Shown here: positions 1-8,516 of the stretch, piece by piece
Layout: each line of letters starts with the position of its first letter
Numbering within the stretch: the first letter of the stretch is position 1
Origin: Dyella kyungheensis
Lineage (GTDB): Bacteria; Pseudomonadota; Gammaproteobacteria; Xanthomonadales; Rhodanobacteraceae
Assembly (NCBI RefSeq): GCF_016905005.1
Contig: NZ_JADIKC010000004.1
Span: 62,001-126,000 of the forward strand
DNA length: 64,000 bases
Reading direction: 5' to 3'
Program-made: the position numbers and the translations under genes
Notes under the pieces: model-generated
Seen by the model: the letters and a program-made list of their open reading frames with translations, nothing else
Told to the model about the DNA's origin: nothing
Databases searched by the model: none

Positions 1-63
1 TGAGGGGATGGGGGACGGTGAGAGGGTAGGCGGCGTTGCGCGCGGGCCGGCGGACTAAAGCAA

Positions 64-81
64 CATGAAATTATCTTCATG
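64..81. promoter_or_regulatory. Inverted repeat upstream of RND operon, operator candidate
   Basis: Two perfect 6-bp arms, CATGAA at 64-69 and TTCATG at 76-81, are separated by six AT-rich bases about 80 bp ahead of the RND pump start. It is the only low-GC patch in the first 160 bases. Symmetric operators of this size are typical for TetR or MarR regulators of efflux operons. No regulator gene is visible here; one may lie just left of the window. The operator role is inferred. Bases 1-159 otherwise hold no supported gene. Confidence 0.4.
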
Positions 82-159
82 CCTCAGCCCCTATTGGTCG
101 CATCGGGCTCATGAGAAAATTCGCTGCGACGCATCATTTCGCGCACGGAAATCCCCCGC

Positions 160-3100
160 ATGCTTGGCATCGTCCGGATCGCGCTCACGCGGCCCTACAC
201 GTTTATTGTTTTCGCGCTGACCATTCTCATCTTTGGTGTGATGGCGGCGGCGCGCACGCCCACTGACATCTTTCCGGAGATCAACATCCCGGTGATTGCC
301 GTGTCCTGGCAGTTCACCGGCATGACGCCCGACCAGATGTCCGGCCGCATGAACACGCCGTTCGAACGCGTGCTCACCACGACCGTCAACGACATCGAGC
401 ACATCGAGTCGGAGTCGATCAATGGCATGGGCATCACCAAGATCTTCTTCCAGCCGGGCGTGAACATCGCCACGGCGAATGCACAGGTCACCGCGATTGC
501 GCAGACGATCCTGAAGCAGATGCCCGCCGGTGCCACGCCGCCGCTGATCGTCAACTACAACGCGTCCACCGTGCCGATCCTGCAGGTGGCGCTGTCGGGC
601 AAGGGCTTGTCCGAGCAGCAGCTGGGCGACCTTGGCTTGAACCAGTTGCGTCCGCAGCTGGTGACGGTGCCGGGCGCGGCGATTCCCTATCCTTTCGGCG
701 GCAAGACGCGCCAGGTGCAGCTGGACGTGGATCCGGCCGCACTGCAGGCGCGCGGCCTGTCCACCCAGGATGTGGCGAACGCGCTGGCCAACCAGCAGCA
801 GATCAGCCCGATCGGCACGCAGAAGATCGGCAAGTACGAATACGTGATGGAGCTGAACAACGCGGCCACCCACGTGGACGAACTGGAAGATCTGCCGGTC
901 AAGATGGTCAACGGCACCACGATCTATGTGCGCGACGTGGCCCATGTGCGCGACGGCAATCCGCCGCAGACCAATATCGTGCATGTGGATGGCGTGCGTT
1001 CCACGCTGTTGTCGATCCTGAAGAACGGTTCCACTTCCACGCTCACCATCGTGGCGGGCGCGCGACAGAAGCTCGCGGAGATGAAGGATTCGCTGCCGGA
1101 CAACCTGACGGCGACGCCGATCGGCGACCAGTCGGTGTTCGTGCGTGCGTCGATCGACGGCGTGGTGCGCGAAGGCATCATCGCCGCGGCGCTGACCAGC
1201 TTGATGATCCTGTTGTTCCTGGGCAGCTGGCGCTCGACGCTGATCATCACCACCTCGATTCCGCTGGCGGTGCTGGGCTCGGTGTTCACGCTGTCGGCCA
1301 TCGGCCAGACGCTCAACATCATGACGCTGGGCGGCCTGGCGCTGGCGGTGGGCATCCTGGTGGACGAAGCCACGGTGACCATCGAGAACATCAACTGGCA
1401 CCTGGAGCAGGGCAAGGACGTCATCACCGCGATCGTCGACGGTTCGGCGCAGATCATCGTGCCGGCGTTCGTCTCGCTGTGCTGCATCTGCATCGTGTTC
1501 GTGCCGATGTTCTTCCTGCCCGGCGTAGCACGCTACCTGTTCGTGCCGATGGCGGAGGCGGTGATCTTCGCGATGATCTTCTCCTTCATCCTGTCGCGTA
1601 CGCTCGTGCTGACCATGGCGAAGTACCTGTTGCAGGCGCATCCGGCAACGGTGGACGAGCACGGCCAGCACATCGAGCAGCCGGCGCCGAAGACGATGCT
1701 GGGCCGTTTCCAGCAGGGCTTCGTCAATCGCTTCGAGACTTTCCGCGCAGGCTACAGCGGCGTGCTGAGTCTCGCGTTGGAGAACCGCAAGATCTTCGTG
1801 GTGGGCTTCCTCGCCTTCGTACTGTTGTCGTTCGCGCTGTTGCCGGGCCTCGGCAGCAACTTCTTCCCGGATGTGGACGGCGGCCAGATCCTGGTGCACG
1901 CCCGCGTGCCGGTGGGTACGCGCGTGGAGACCACGGCGGCGGAGTTCGCGGACATCCAGAAGGCCATTCGCCAGGTGATTCCGCCGGAGGAGCTCGAAGC
2001 GATGGTCGACAACATCGGCCAGTATTCCAGTTCGATCAACACGATCTACAACAACACCGGTGAAGTGGGCGAGTCGGACGGCGACATCCAGATCTCGCTG
2101 AAGGAAGACCATCATCCGAGCGCGGAATACGTGAAGATCCTGCGCGAGAAACTGCCGCGGCTGTTCCCGGGTACCACCTTCTCGTTCCCGCCGGCCGATA
2201 TCGTCAGCCAGATCCTGAACTTCGGTTCGCCCGCGCCGATCGACTTGCAGATACGCGGCAGGAGCCTGGAGAAGAACTTCTCGTACGCCAACGAAGTGCT
2301 GAACAAGCTTCGCCAGATCCCGGGCGTGGTCGACGCACGACTGCAGCAATCGCAGGCACAGCCGGCCTTCCGGATCGACGTGGATCGCACGCGTGCGCAG
2401 CTGCTTGGCCTGACCGAAGCCGACGTGACGAGCAGCCTGATCGCGGATCTTTCCGGTACCGCGCAGGTGGCTCCGACCTACTGGCTCAATCCGGACAACA
2501 ACGTCACCTATCCGATCTCGGCGCAGGTGCCGCAGTACTCGCTGGATTCGCTGGCGCAGTTGAACAACCTGCCCATCACGGCCAAGAACGGCGGCAATGC
2601 GCAGGTGCTCGGTGCACTGGCCGACATCACCCGCACGCACCGCAACACCATCGTGAGCCAGTACAACATCACCTCGATGGTGGAGATCTATACCGCCATC
2701 CAGGGACGCGATCTGGGCGCCGTGGCCGGTGACATCCAGAAGGTGCTGGACGACACCAAGAAGGATCTGCCCAAGGGTGCGAGCGTCGCGCTGCTGGGCC
2801 AGGTACAGACCATGCACGATGCCTACTCGGGCCTGCTGTTCGGCCTGCTCGGTTCGGCGGTGCTGGTGTACCTGCTGATCGTGGTGAACTTCCAGTCGTG
2901 GACCGACCCGTTCGTGATCATCACCGCCTTGCCCGCCGCACTGGCCGGCATCGTGTGGATGCTGTTCGTCACCCATACCACCTTGTCGGTGCCGGCACTC
3001 ACGGGCGCGATCATGTGCATGGGTGTGGCGACTGCAAACTCGGTGCTGGTGGTGAGCTTCTGCCGCGAGCGCCTGGCTGTCCATGGCGACGCCACGCTCG

Positions 3101-3363
3101 CCGCGCGCGAAGCAGGCTTCGTACGTTTCCGTCCGGTGCTGATGACCGCGCTGGCCATGATCATCGGCATGGTGCCGATGGCCCTTGGCCTTGGCGACGG
3201 CGGCGAGCAGAACGCGCCGCTGGGCCGCGCCGTGATCGGTGGCCTGCTGTTCGCCACCACGGCCACGCTGATCTTCGTTCCCGTCGTCTTTTCCATTGTG
3301 CATGCGCGCTACAAGCACGCGCCCGATTCGGCTGGTCATGCCGGAGAACCTGTCCATGTCTGA
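160..3363 (+). CDS. RND efflux transporter permease subunit (AcrB/HAE-like)
   Basis: Inner-membrane proton-driven pump of 1067 aa, the normal RND length. The layout is classic: TM1 at residues 10-30, a periplasmic loop to about 335, a TM cluster at about 336-505, a second periplasmic loop, and a second TM cluster from about 885. The TM4 signature is LAVGILVDEATV, with D402 then E403 where AcrB has two Asp. The TM10 region reads GVATANSVLVVSF near residue 955 and lacks the Lys of AcrB K940. The relay therefore differs from AcrB, as in a sister clade of RND pumps. It is first in an operon with an adaptor and an outer-membrane channel; its stop overlaps the next start. Substrate cannot be told from sequence. 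Confidence 0.93.
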   Translation: MLGIVRIALTRPYTFIVFALTILIFGVMAAARTPTDIFPEINIPVIAVSWQFTGMTPDQMSGRMNTPFERVLTTTVNDIEHIESESINGMGITKIFFQPGVNIATANAQVTAIAQTILKQMPAGATPPLIVNYNASTVPILQVALSGKGLSEQQLGDLGLNQLRPQLVTVPGAAIPYPFGGKTRQVQLDVDPAALQARGLSTQDVANALANQQQISPIGTQKIGKYEYVMELNNAATHVDELEDLPVKMVNGTTIYVRDVAHVRDGNPPQTNIVHVDGVRSTLLSILKNGSTSTLTIVAGARQKLAEMKDSLPDNLTATPIGDQSVFVRASIDGVVREGIIAAALTSLMILLFLGSWRSTLIITTSIPLAVLGSVFTLSAIGQTLNIMTLGGLALAVGILVDEATVTIENINWHLEQGKDVITAIVDGSAQIIVPAFVSLCCICIVFVPMFFLPGVARYLFVPMAEAVIFAMIFSFILSRTLVLTMAKYLLQAHPATVDEHGQHIEQPAPKTMLGRFQQGFVNRFETFRAGYSGVLSLALENRKIFVVGFLAFVLLSFALLPGLGSNFFPDVDGGQILVHARVPVGTRVETTAAEFADIQKAIRQVIPPEELEAMVDNIGQYSSSINTIYNNTGEVGESDGDIQISLKEDHHPSAEYVKILREKLPRLFPGTTFSFPPADIVSQILNFGSPAPIDLQIRGRSLEKNFSYANEVLNKLRQIPGVVDARLQQSQAQPAFRIDVDRTRAQLLGLTEADVTSSLIADLSGTAQVAPTYWLNPDNNVTYPISAQVPQYSLDSLAQLNNLPITAKNGGNAQVLGALADITRTHRNTIVSQYNITSMVEIYTAIQGRDLGAVAGDIQKVLDDTKKDLPKGASVALLGQVQTMHDAYSGLLFGLLGSAVLVYLLIVVNFQSWTDPFVIITALPAALAGIVWMLFVTHTTLSVPALTGAIMCMGVATANSVLVVSFCRERLAVHGDATLAAREAGFVRFRPVLMTALAMIIGMVPMALGLGDGGEQNAPLGRAVIGGLLFATTATLIFVPVVFSIVHARYKHAPDSAGHAGEPVHV

Positions 3364-4558
3364 GCATCTGACTACTCTTCCCGAAGCCAAGCCCTCGCCG
3401 CGCCGCCTGCGCCTGGCAGCGGTGATCGCCGCCGCCGTGTTCGGCTCGATCGTGGTGATCGGCGTCGCTACCCGCATCTCCGATGCGCGCACCCTGCATC
3501 AGTGGACCGACGAGCAGGCGATCCCCACGGTGGTGATCTCCGAGCCCGAGTCCGCCAACGGCTCCTCGCCGCTGGAACTGCCGGCGCAGATGGACGCATT
3601 CACCAATGCGCCGATCTTCGCGCGCACCGGCGGCTATCTGAAGTCGTGGGACAAGGACATCGGTGCAGCGGTGAAGGCGGGCGATGTGCTCGGCACCATC
3701 GACACGCCCGATCTGGATCAGCAGCTGCTGCAGGGCCAGGCCGACCTGGCCACCGCCAAGGCCAATGCCGCGCTCGCCGCGACCACCGCCAAGCGCTGGC
3801 AGGTGCTGCGCCAGACCGATCCCGATTCGGTCTCGCAGCAGTCGGTGGACCAGTTCAACGGCGATCTGGCGGCCAAGCAGGCGCAGGTCAATGCGTCGCA
3901 GGCCAATCTCGATCGACTGAAGGCGCTGAAGTCGTACGCCAAGCTGGTGGCCCCGTTCGACGGCCGCGTGACGGCGCGCAACACCGACGTGGGTGCGCTG
4001 ATTGCAGCGGATGCCAGCGGTACCGGCACGCCGTTGTTCACCGTTTCCGACACCAGCAAGCTGCGCGTCTATGTGCGCGTGCCGCAGGTGTATGCGCCAG
4101 CGATCCATCGTGGCGACGAGGCCACGCTGACGGTGCCGGAGTATCCGGGCAAGTCGTTCACCGCCAAGGTCGAAGCCGATGCGCGCGCGATCACGCCGAC
4201 CTCCGGCACCACGCTGGTGCAGCTGCTGGTGGACAACCCCGACGGCAAGCTGCTGCCCAGCAGCTATGCGAGCGTGAGCTTCAAGATCGGTTCGGGTGCG
4301 TTGGGCCTGCGCCTGCCGGCCGAAGCGCTGATCTTCGACGAAAAGGGCCTGCACGTCGCCACGCTGGACGCGAGCGATCACGTGCACTTCAAGACGGTCA
4401 CCATTCGTCGCGATTACGGCAAGACCATTGAAGTGGGCTCGGGCCTGGTGGCGAATGATCGCGTGATCATCAACCCGCCGGACGGCCTGGCCGACGGCGA
4501 CGAAGTGCGCATTGCCAAGAACCCGCAGCAGGCGGCCAAGCCCCATGACAAAGCCTAA
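3356..4558 (+). CDS. RND efflux periplasmic adaptor subunit (membrane fusion protein)
   Basis: 400-aa adaptor that links the inner-membrane pump to the outer-membrane channel. An N-terminal signal anchor (about residues 18-38) is followed by a lipoyl/barrel-sandwich half near 'GGYLKSWDKDIGAAVKAGDV', an alpha-helical hairpin rich in Ala and Gln, the second lipoyl half 'LVAPFDGRVTARNTDVG', and a beta-barrel and membrane-proximal domain. I chose ATG 3356 because GGAG at 3343-3346 sits nine bases upstream. This start overlaps the pump stop by 8 bp, giving translational coupling. An in-frame ATG at 3338 is a weaker alternative. The substrate range is set mainly by the pump. Confidence 0.92.
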   Translation: MSEHLTTLPEAKPSPRRLRLAAVIAAAVFGSIVVIGVATRISDARTLHQWTDEQAIPTVVISEPESANGSSPLELPAQMDAFTNAPIFARTGGYLKSWDKDIGAAVKAGDVLGTIDTPDLDQQLLQGQADLATAKANAALAATTAKRWQVLRQTDPDSVSQQSVDQFNGDLAAKQAQVNASQANLDRLKALKSYAKLVAPFDGRVTARNTDVGALIAADASGTGTPLFTVSDTSKLRVYVRVPQVYAPAIHRGDEATLTVPEYPGKSFTAKVEADARAITPTSGTTLVQLLVDNPDGKLLPSSYASVSFKIGSGALGLRLPAEALIFDEKGLHVATLDASDHVHFKTVTIRRDYGKTIEVGSGLVANDRVIINPPDGLADGDEVRIAKNPQQAAKPHDKA

Positions 4559-6008
4559 GAGCATCGCCGCCACCATTGCGGCCACGCTGGCGCTGGGCGC
4601 GTGCTCGCTGGCGCCGACGTATAAGCCGCCGGAAGCGCCGGTGGCTGAGCACTACCAGTCCGCCGGTCCCTGGACCACAGCGCAGCCGTCCGATCAGCTG
4701 CCGCGCGAAGGTTGGTGGAAGCTCTACGGCGACGAGCGCCTCAACGGTCTCGAGCAGCAGCTGCTCGACCACAACGCCGATCTCGCCGCCGCATTCGCAA
4801 GCTACCAGCAGTCGCGCGATTTCCTTGCGCAGGTGCGCGCCGACCTGTTTCCGCAAGTGTCGGTGGGTGCCGGTGCGCAGCGTGATCGCGCTTCGCTGAC
4901 CTCGCCGCTGCACGGCGTCACCTCGCCCAAGTACTACGACCTGTACTCGGCGCAGGCGCAGGCATCGTACGAAGTAGACCTATGGGGTCGCGTGCGCGAC
5001 AACGTGGCGGCCGGCCGTGCCTCGATGCAGGCCTCGGCGGCGGATCTCGCCTCGGTGCGCCTGAGTCTCGAAGCTTCGCTTGCCGACAGCTATCTGCAGC
5101 TGTTGGGCGTGGATAGGCAGATCGACCTGCTGCAGAGCACGGTCGATGCCTACCAGCGTGCCTTGCAGCTCACCACGACGCTGCACGCCGGCGGCGCGGT
5201 GTCGGGTCTCGATGTGGATCGTGCGCAGACGCAGTTGTCCGCCACGCGTTCGCAACTGTCGCAGACCAAGGCGCAGCGCGACCTGCTGCAGCATGCCATC
5301 GCGGTACTGGTGGGGCAGCCCGCTTCCAGTTTCACGCTGGAGGCGAAGACCGACCTGCCGAACCTGCCGGTGATTCCGACCGGTTTGCCGTCGACCTTGC
5401 TGGAGCGTCGCCCCGACATTGCCGCCGCCGAGCGTCGCACCGCGGAAGCGAATGCGCAGATCGGCGTGGCCCGTTCCGCGTTCTTCCCGGCGCTTACGCT
5501 GGGCGCCAACGGCGGTTATACCAGCGGTGCCTGGGGCAACCTGCTGACGGCGCCGAGTCAACTGTGGGCGCTGGGTCCGAATCTGCTGATGACCGTGTTC
5601 GACGGTGGCCGCCGCCGTGCGCAGGTGGCGTCGGCGCATGCGGCGTTCGACGAAGCCAGTGCGAATTACCGCGGCACGGTGCTGAGTGCGTTCCAGCAGG
5701 TGGAAGACAACCAGTCGCTGCTGACCAACTTCGGCAATGCGCTGGTGGACCAGAACGACGCGACCAACGCGGCCGACAAGACGCTGAAGCTTTCCACCGC
5801 GCTGTACAAGCAGGGTGCCAACAGCTATCTCGACGTAGTGACGGCGCAGGTGGATTCGCTCAATGCGCATCTGGGCTTGCTGTCGCTGCAGACGAATCAG
5901 CTGCGGGCAAGCGTGCAGTTGGTGCGGGCGTTGGGTGGCGGATGGTCGGGCGATGAGATTGCGCCGGATCATCTGGCGGCGGATGCGAAGGCGCGCGGGA
6001 TCAAGTAA
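4545..6008 (+). CDS. RND efflux outer-membrane channel, NodT/OprM-type lipoprotein
   Basis: 487-aa outer-membrane factor that completes the tripartite efflux complex. The N-terminus is a lipoprotein signal with lipobox LGAC (Cys at residue 20), followed by 'SLAPTYKPPEAPV', typical of the NodT family. Two OEP repeats follow, with long Gln/Ala/Leu-rich helices and the conserved 'LLERRPDIAAAERRTAEANA' in the second repeat. The ATG at 4545 overlaps the end of the adaptor gene by 14 bp, so all three genes are likely co-translated. A bidirectional terminator follows at 6115-6142. Confidence 0.93.
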   Translation: MTKPKSIAATIAATLALGACSLAPTYKPPEAPVAEHYQSAGPWTTAQPSDQLPREGWWKLYGDERLNGLEQQLLDHNADLAAAFASYQQSRDFLAQVRADLFPQVSVGAGAQRDRASLTSPLHGVTSPKYYDLYSAQAQASYEVDLWGRVRDNVAAGRASMQASAADLASVRLSLEASLADSYLQLLGVDRQIDLLQSTVDAYQRALQLTTTLHAGGAVSGLDVDRAQTQLSATRSQLSQTKAQRDLLQHAIAVLVGQPASSFTLEAKTDLPNLPVIPTGLPSTLLERRPDIAAAERRTAEANAQIGVARSAFFPALTLGANGGYTSGAWGNLLTAPSQLWALGPNLLMTVFDGGRRRAQVASAHAAFDEASANYRGTVLSAFQQVEDNQSLLTNFGNALVDQNDATNAADKTLKLSTALYKQGANSYLDVVTAQVDSLNAHLGLLSLQTNQLRASVQLVRALGGGWSGDEIAPDHLAADAKARGIK

Positions 6009-6022
6009 GCCCGTGCGTTGAT

Positions 6023-6099
6023 TGTAGGAGCGCACCCTGTGCGCGACTCGATCGGAGCGTAGAGGCAAGATCGTTTCGCGCACAGGGAGCGCTCCCACA
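6023..6099. repeat. REPIN-like inverted REP pair, copy 1 (imperfect)
   Basis: Two oppositely oriented REP-like arms (6023-6046 and 6076-6099) flank a spacer of about 29 bases. Each arm starts with TGTAGGAG or TGTGGGAG and contains a small palindrome built on GCGCAC/GTGCGC. This copy has a few mismatches between arms. The same element recurs at 18283, 56255 and 57969. Confidence 0.8.
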
Positions 6100-6114
6100 G
6101 GCGGCTCCGCACAA

Positions 6115-6142
6115 AAAAAGCCCCGGTTTTCCGGGGCTTTTT
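6115..6142. terminator. Bidirectional intrinsic terminator between efflux operon and tal
   Basis: A 12-bp perfect stem (AAAAAGCCCCGG / CCGGGGCTTTTT) with a TTTT loop lies between the convergent outer-membrane channel gene and tal. It has an A-run on one side and a T-run on the other, so it can end transcription in both directions. Confidence 0.92.
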
Positions 6143-6164
6143 GCATGAAGAACGGCGCGTACGA

Positions 6165-7124
6165 TCAGCCGCCCAACTTCTCCGTCAGTATCTTCTCCAG
6201 CTTGCGCTGGTCTACGGCGAACTTGCGGATGCCGTCGGCCAGCTTGTCGGTGGCCATCGCATCTTCGTTGTGGCCCCAGCGGAACTGCGCTTCGGTGATC
6301 GGCGTGGGGGCTGGCTTGGTCGCGCCGGTGTCGTTGAGCGCACGCGGCAGCGACGAGGTGTCGTGGTCGAGCTTTTCCAGCAGGTCGGGGCTGATGGTGA
6401 GGCGGTCGCAGCCGGCGAGGGCCTGGATCTGGCCGACGTTGCGGAAGCTGGCTCCCATCACCACGGTCTTGAAGCCGTGTTCCTTGTACCAGGCGTAGAT
6501 GCGGCGAACCGACTTCACGCCCGGATCGTCCTCAGGCGCATAGCTCTTGGTGTCGGTGTTGGCGACGTACCAGTCCATGATGCGGCCGACGAACGGCGAG
6601 ATCAGGAATACACCGGCTTCCGCACAGGCCACTGCCTGTTCGAACGAGAACAGCAGGGTGAGGTTGCAGTTGATGCCGCGCTTCTCCAGCTGCTCCGCCG
6701 CGCGGATGCCTTCCCAGGTGGAGGCCAGCTTGATCAGGATGCGGTCGCGCTTCACGCCGTGTTCTTCGTACAGGCCCACCAGGCGCTCGGCCTTGGCGAT
6801 GGAGGCATTCACGTCGAACGACAGGCGCGCATCCACTTCGGTGGAGACGCGGCCCGGCACGATGTCCAGGATCTTGCGACCCACCGCCACGGCGAGATGA
6901 TCGCTGGCGTCGACCACCTGCTGTTCGCGCGTGTTGCTCTTGCCCTTGGCCCAGGCCACCGATTCGTCGATCAGCGGTCCGAACTTGGGATTTTCGATGG
7001 CCTTGAGCAACAGCGACGGATTGGTGGTGGCGTCCACCGGCTTCCAGCGGGCGATGGCTTCGAGATCGCCGGTATCGGCGACGACGGTGGTGTACTGGCG
7101 CAGTTGTTCGAGTTGGGAAGACAC
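6165..7124 (-). CDS. tal: Transaldolase (TalB type)
   Basis: Cytosolic transaldolase of the non-oxidative pentose phosphate pathway. It moves a dihydroxyacetone unit from sedoheptulose-7-P to glyceraldehyde-3-P. It is 319 aa, close to E. coli TalB (317). The Schiff-base lysine is K132 in '[13 protein letters not shown]', the same number as in TalB. Other landmarks are '[12 protein letters not shown]' and '[11 protein letters not shown]'. The start is a GTG (7122-7124). This is set by similarity of the N-terminus '[13 protein letters not shown]' to TalB, as no good Shine-Dalgarno is seen. It lies 36 bp downstream of ndh and may be the last gene of a priA-ndh-tal unit. Confidence 0.97.
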   Translation of the reverse strand: MSSQLEQLRQYTTVVADTGDLEAIARWKPVDATTNPSLLLKAIENPKFGPLIDESVAWAKGKSNTREQQVVDASDHLAVAVGRKILDIVPGRVSTEVDARLSFDVNASIAKAERLVGLYEEHGVKRDRILIKLASTWEGIRAAEQLEKRGINCNLTLLFSFEQAVACAEAGVFLISPFVGRIMDWYVANTDTKSYAPEDDPGVKSVRRIYAWYKEHGFKTVVMGASFRNVGQIQALAGCDRLTISPDLLEKLDHDTSSLPRALNDTGATKPAPTPITEAQFRWGHNEDAMATDKLADGIRKFAVDQRKLEKILTEKLGG

Positions 7125-7160
7125 GGCGGTATCCGGGAAGGAAAAAGGAGATTCTCCACC

Positions 7161-8462
7161 TTACGGGCCGCGGGGCAAAGACGGTGTGTTCGTTCGCTCA
7201 TCCGTGCCCGTCACAATGCGGGCGTGGCGCTGGTAGGTCCAATACGCCCAGGCCCAGTCCAGCATCACCACCAGGCGGTTGCGGAAGCCGATCAGGAAGG
7301 CGATGTGGGCGATCAGCCAGACCCACCAGGCCAGCAGGCCGGAGAGTTTCACGCGCCCGAACTGGGCCACCGCGGCCATGCGGCCGATGGTGGCGAGCGA
7401 ACCGTCGTCGCGATAGCGGAAGGGCGGGGTGCCCGTCTCGCCGCGCCAGTGCGCCTTGAGTGCGAGGGCGGCGTGGCGTCCCATTTGCTTGGCCGCGGGC
7501 GCGACGCCGGGTACGGGTTTGCCGTCGGCTTGCTGCACGCTCGCCAGGTCGCCGATCACGAAGACCTCCGGATGCCCGGGCAGGCTAAGATCGGGCGAGA
7601 CCTGCACGCGTCCGGCGCGGTCCACCGGGGCGCCCAACCGGCGACCCAGCGGCGAAGCGGCGACGCCGGCGGCCCACAGCACGGTGCGCGCGGGATACGG
7701 CGTATCGGCGAGCATCACGCCGTGCTCGTCGATGGCGGTGACGGCGGTATTCAAGCGCACCTGCACGCCAAGCTTTTCCAGCTGGCGACGGGCTTTTTCG
7801 GTGAGGTCGGGGGCGAACGCGGGCAACAGTTTCGGTCCCGCTTCCACCAGCAGGATGTTGGCCTTGCGCGGATCGGCGCGGCGAAACTCGCGCGGCAACG
7901 TATGTCGTGCAATTTCCGCCAGCGTGCCGGCCAGTTCCACGCCGGTGGCGCCGCCTCCTACGACGACGAAGTTCAGCCACGCCTGCCGTTGCGCCGGATC
8001 TTCCTCGCGCTCGGCGCGTTCGAACGCGAGCAGCACGCGGCGGCGGATGGTGAAGGCATCCTCCAGCGTCTTCAGGCCCGGTGCGTAACGTTCCCACTCG
8101 TCGTGACCGAAGTAGGCGTGCGTGGCGCCGGTGGCGACGATCAAGGCGTCGTACGGCAGTTCGCCTTGCGCGAGATGCACGATGCGGCGCTCGAGATCGA
8201 CGTCGAGTGCTTCGTCCATCAGCACGGTGACGTGCTTGTCCTTCTGCAGGATCTGGCGCAGCGGCGCGGCGATGGACGGTGCGGAAAGCCCCGCCGTGGC
8301 GACCTGATAGAGCAGCGGCTGGAACAGATGATGGTTGCGGCGGTCGATCAGCGTGACGCGCACATTCGCATCGGCCAGTTCGCGTGCGGCCGCGAGGCCA
8401 CCGAAACCGCCGCCGAGAATAACGACATGGCGAAGGGAGTCTGACGTTGCGTTGCCTTCCAT
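7161..8462 (-). CDS. ndh: Type II NADH:quinone oxidoreductase (NDH-2)
   Basis: Membrane-associated flavoprotein that passes electrons from NADH to quinone without pumping protons; 433 aa. There are two Rossmann nucleotide-binding motifs: GGGFGG near residue 18 for FAD and GGGATG near residue 170 for NADH. Also seen are 'LIVATGATHAYFGHDEW' and 'VFVIGDLASV'. The hydrophobic C-terminal segment 'LAWWVWLIAHIAFLIGFRNR' is the membrane anchor usual in this family. The start is backed by AAGGAG eight bases upstream. It sits 54 bp downstream of priA on the same strand. Confidence 0.94.
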   Translation of the reverse strand: MEGNATSDSLRHVVILGGGFGGLAAARELADANVRVTLIDRRNHHLFQPLLYQVATAGLSAPSIAAPLRQILQKDKHVTVLMDEALDVDLERRIVHLAQGELPYDALIVATGATHAYFGHDEWERYAPGLKTLEDAFTIRRRVLLAFERAEREEDPAQRQAWLNFVVVGGGATGVELAGTLAEIARHTLPREFRRADPRKANILLVEAGPKLLPAFAPDLTEKARRQLEKLGVQVRLNTAVTAIDEHGVMLADTPYPARTVLWAAGVAASPLGRRLGAPVDRAGRVQVSPDLSLPGHPEVFVIGDLASVQQADGKPVPGVAPAAKQMGRHAALALKAHWRGETGTPPFRYRDDGSLATIGRMAAVAQFGRVKLSGLLAWWVWLIAHIAFLIGFRNRLVVMLDWAWAYWTYQRHARIVTGTDERTNTPSLPRGP

Positions 8463-8516
8463 GTGATGCTCCTTGCAAAAGTGAGAATCATTGAAGGTCT
8501 CGTTCGTCGTCCGCGG

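Noticed and set aside
109-3492. 1127-codon open frame antisense to the RND pump gene
   Set aside because: Arg/His/Gln-rich shadow of a high-GC gene. The plus strand has a full RND protein with good signals.
6141-8444. 767-codon plus-strand frame across tal and ndh
   Set aside because: It spans two clear genes on the other strand, and its composition (His/Gln/Arg/Gly) is typical of antisense frames.
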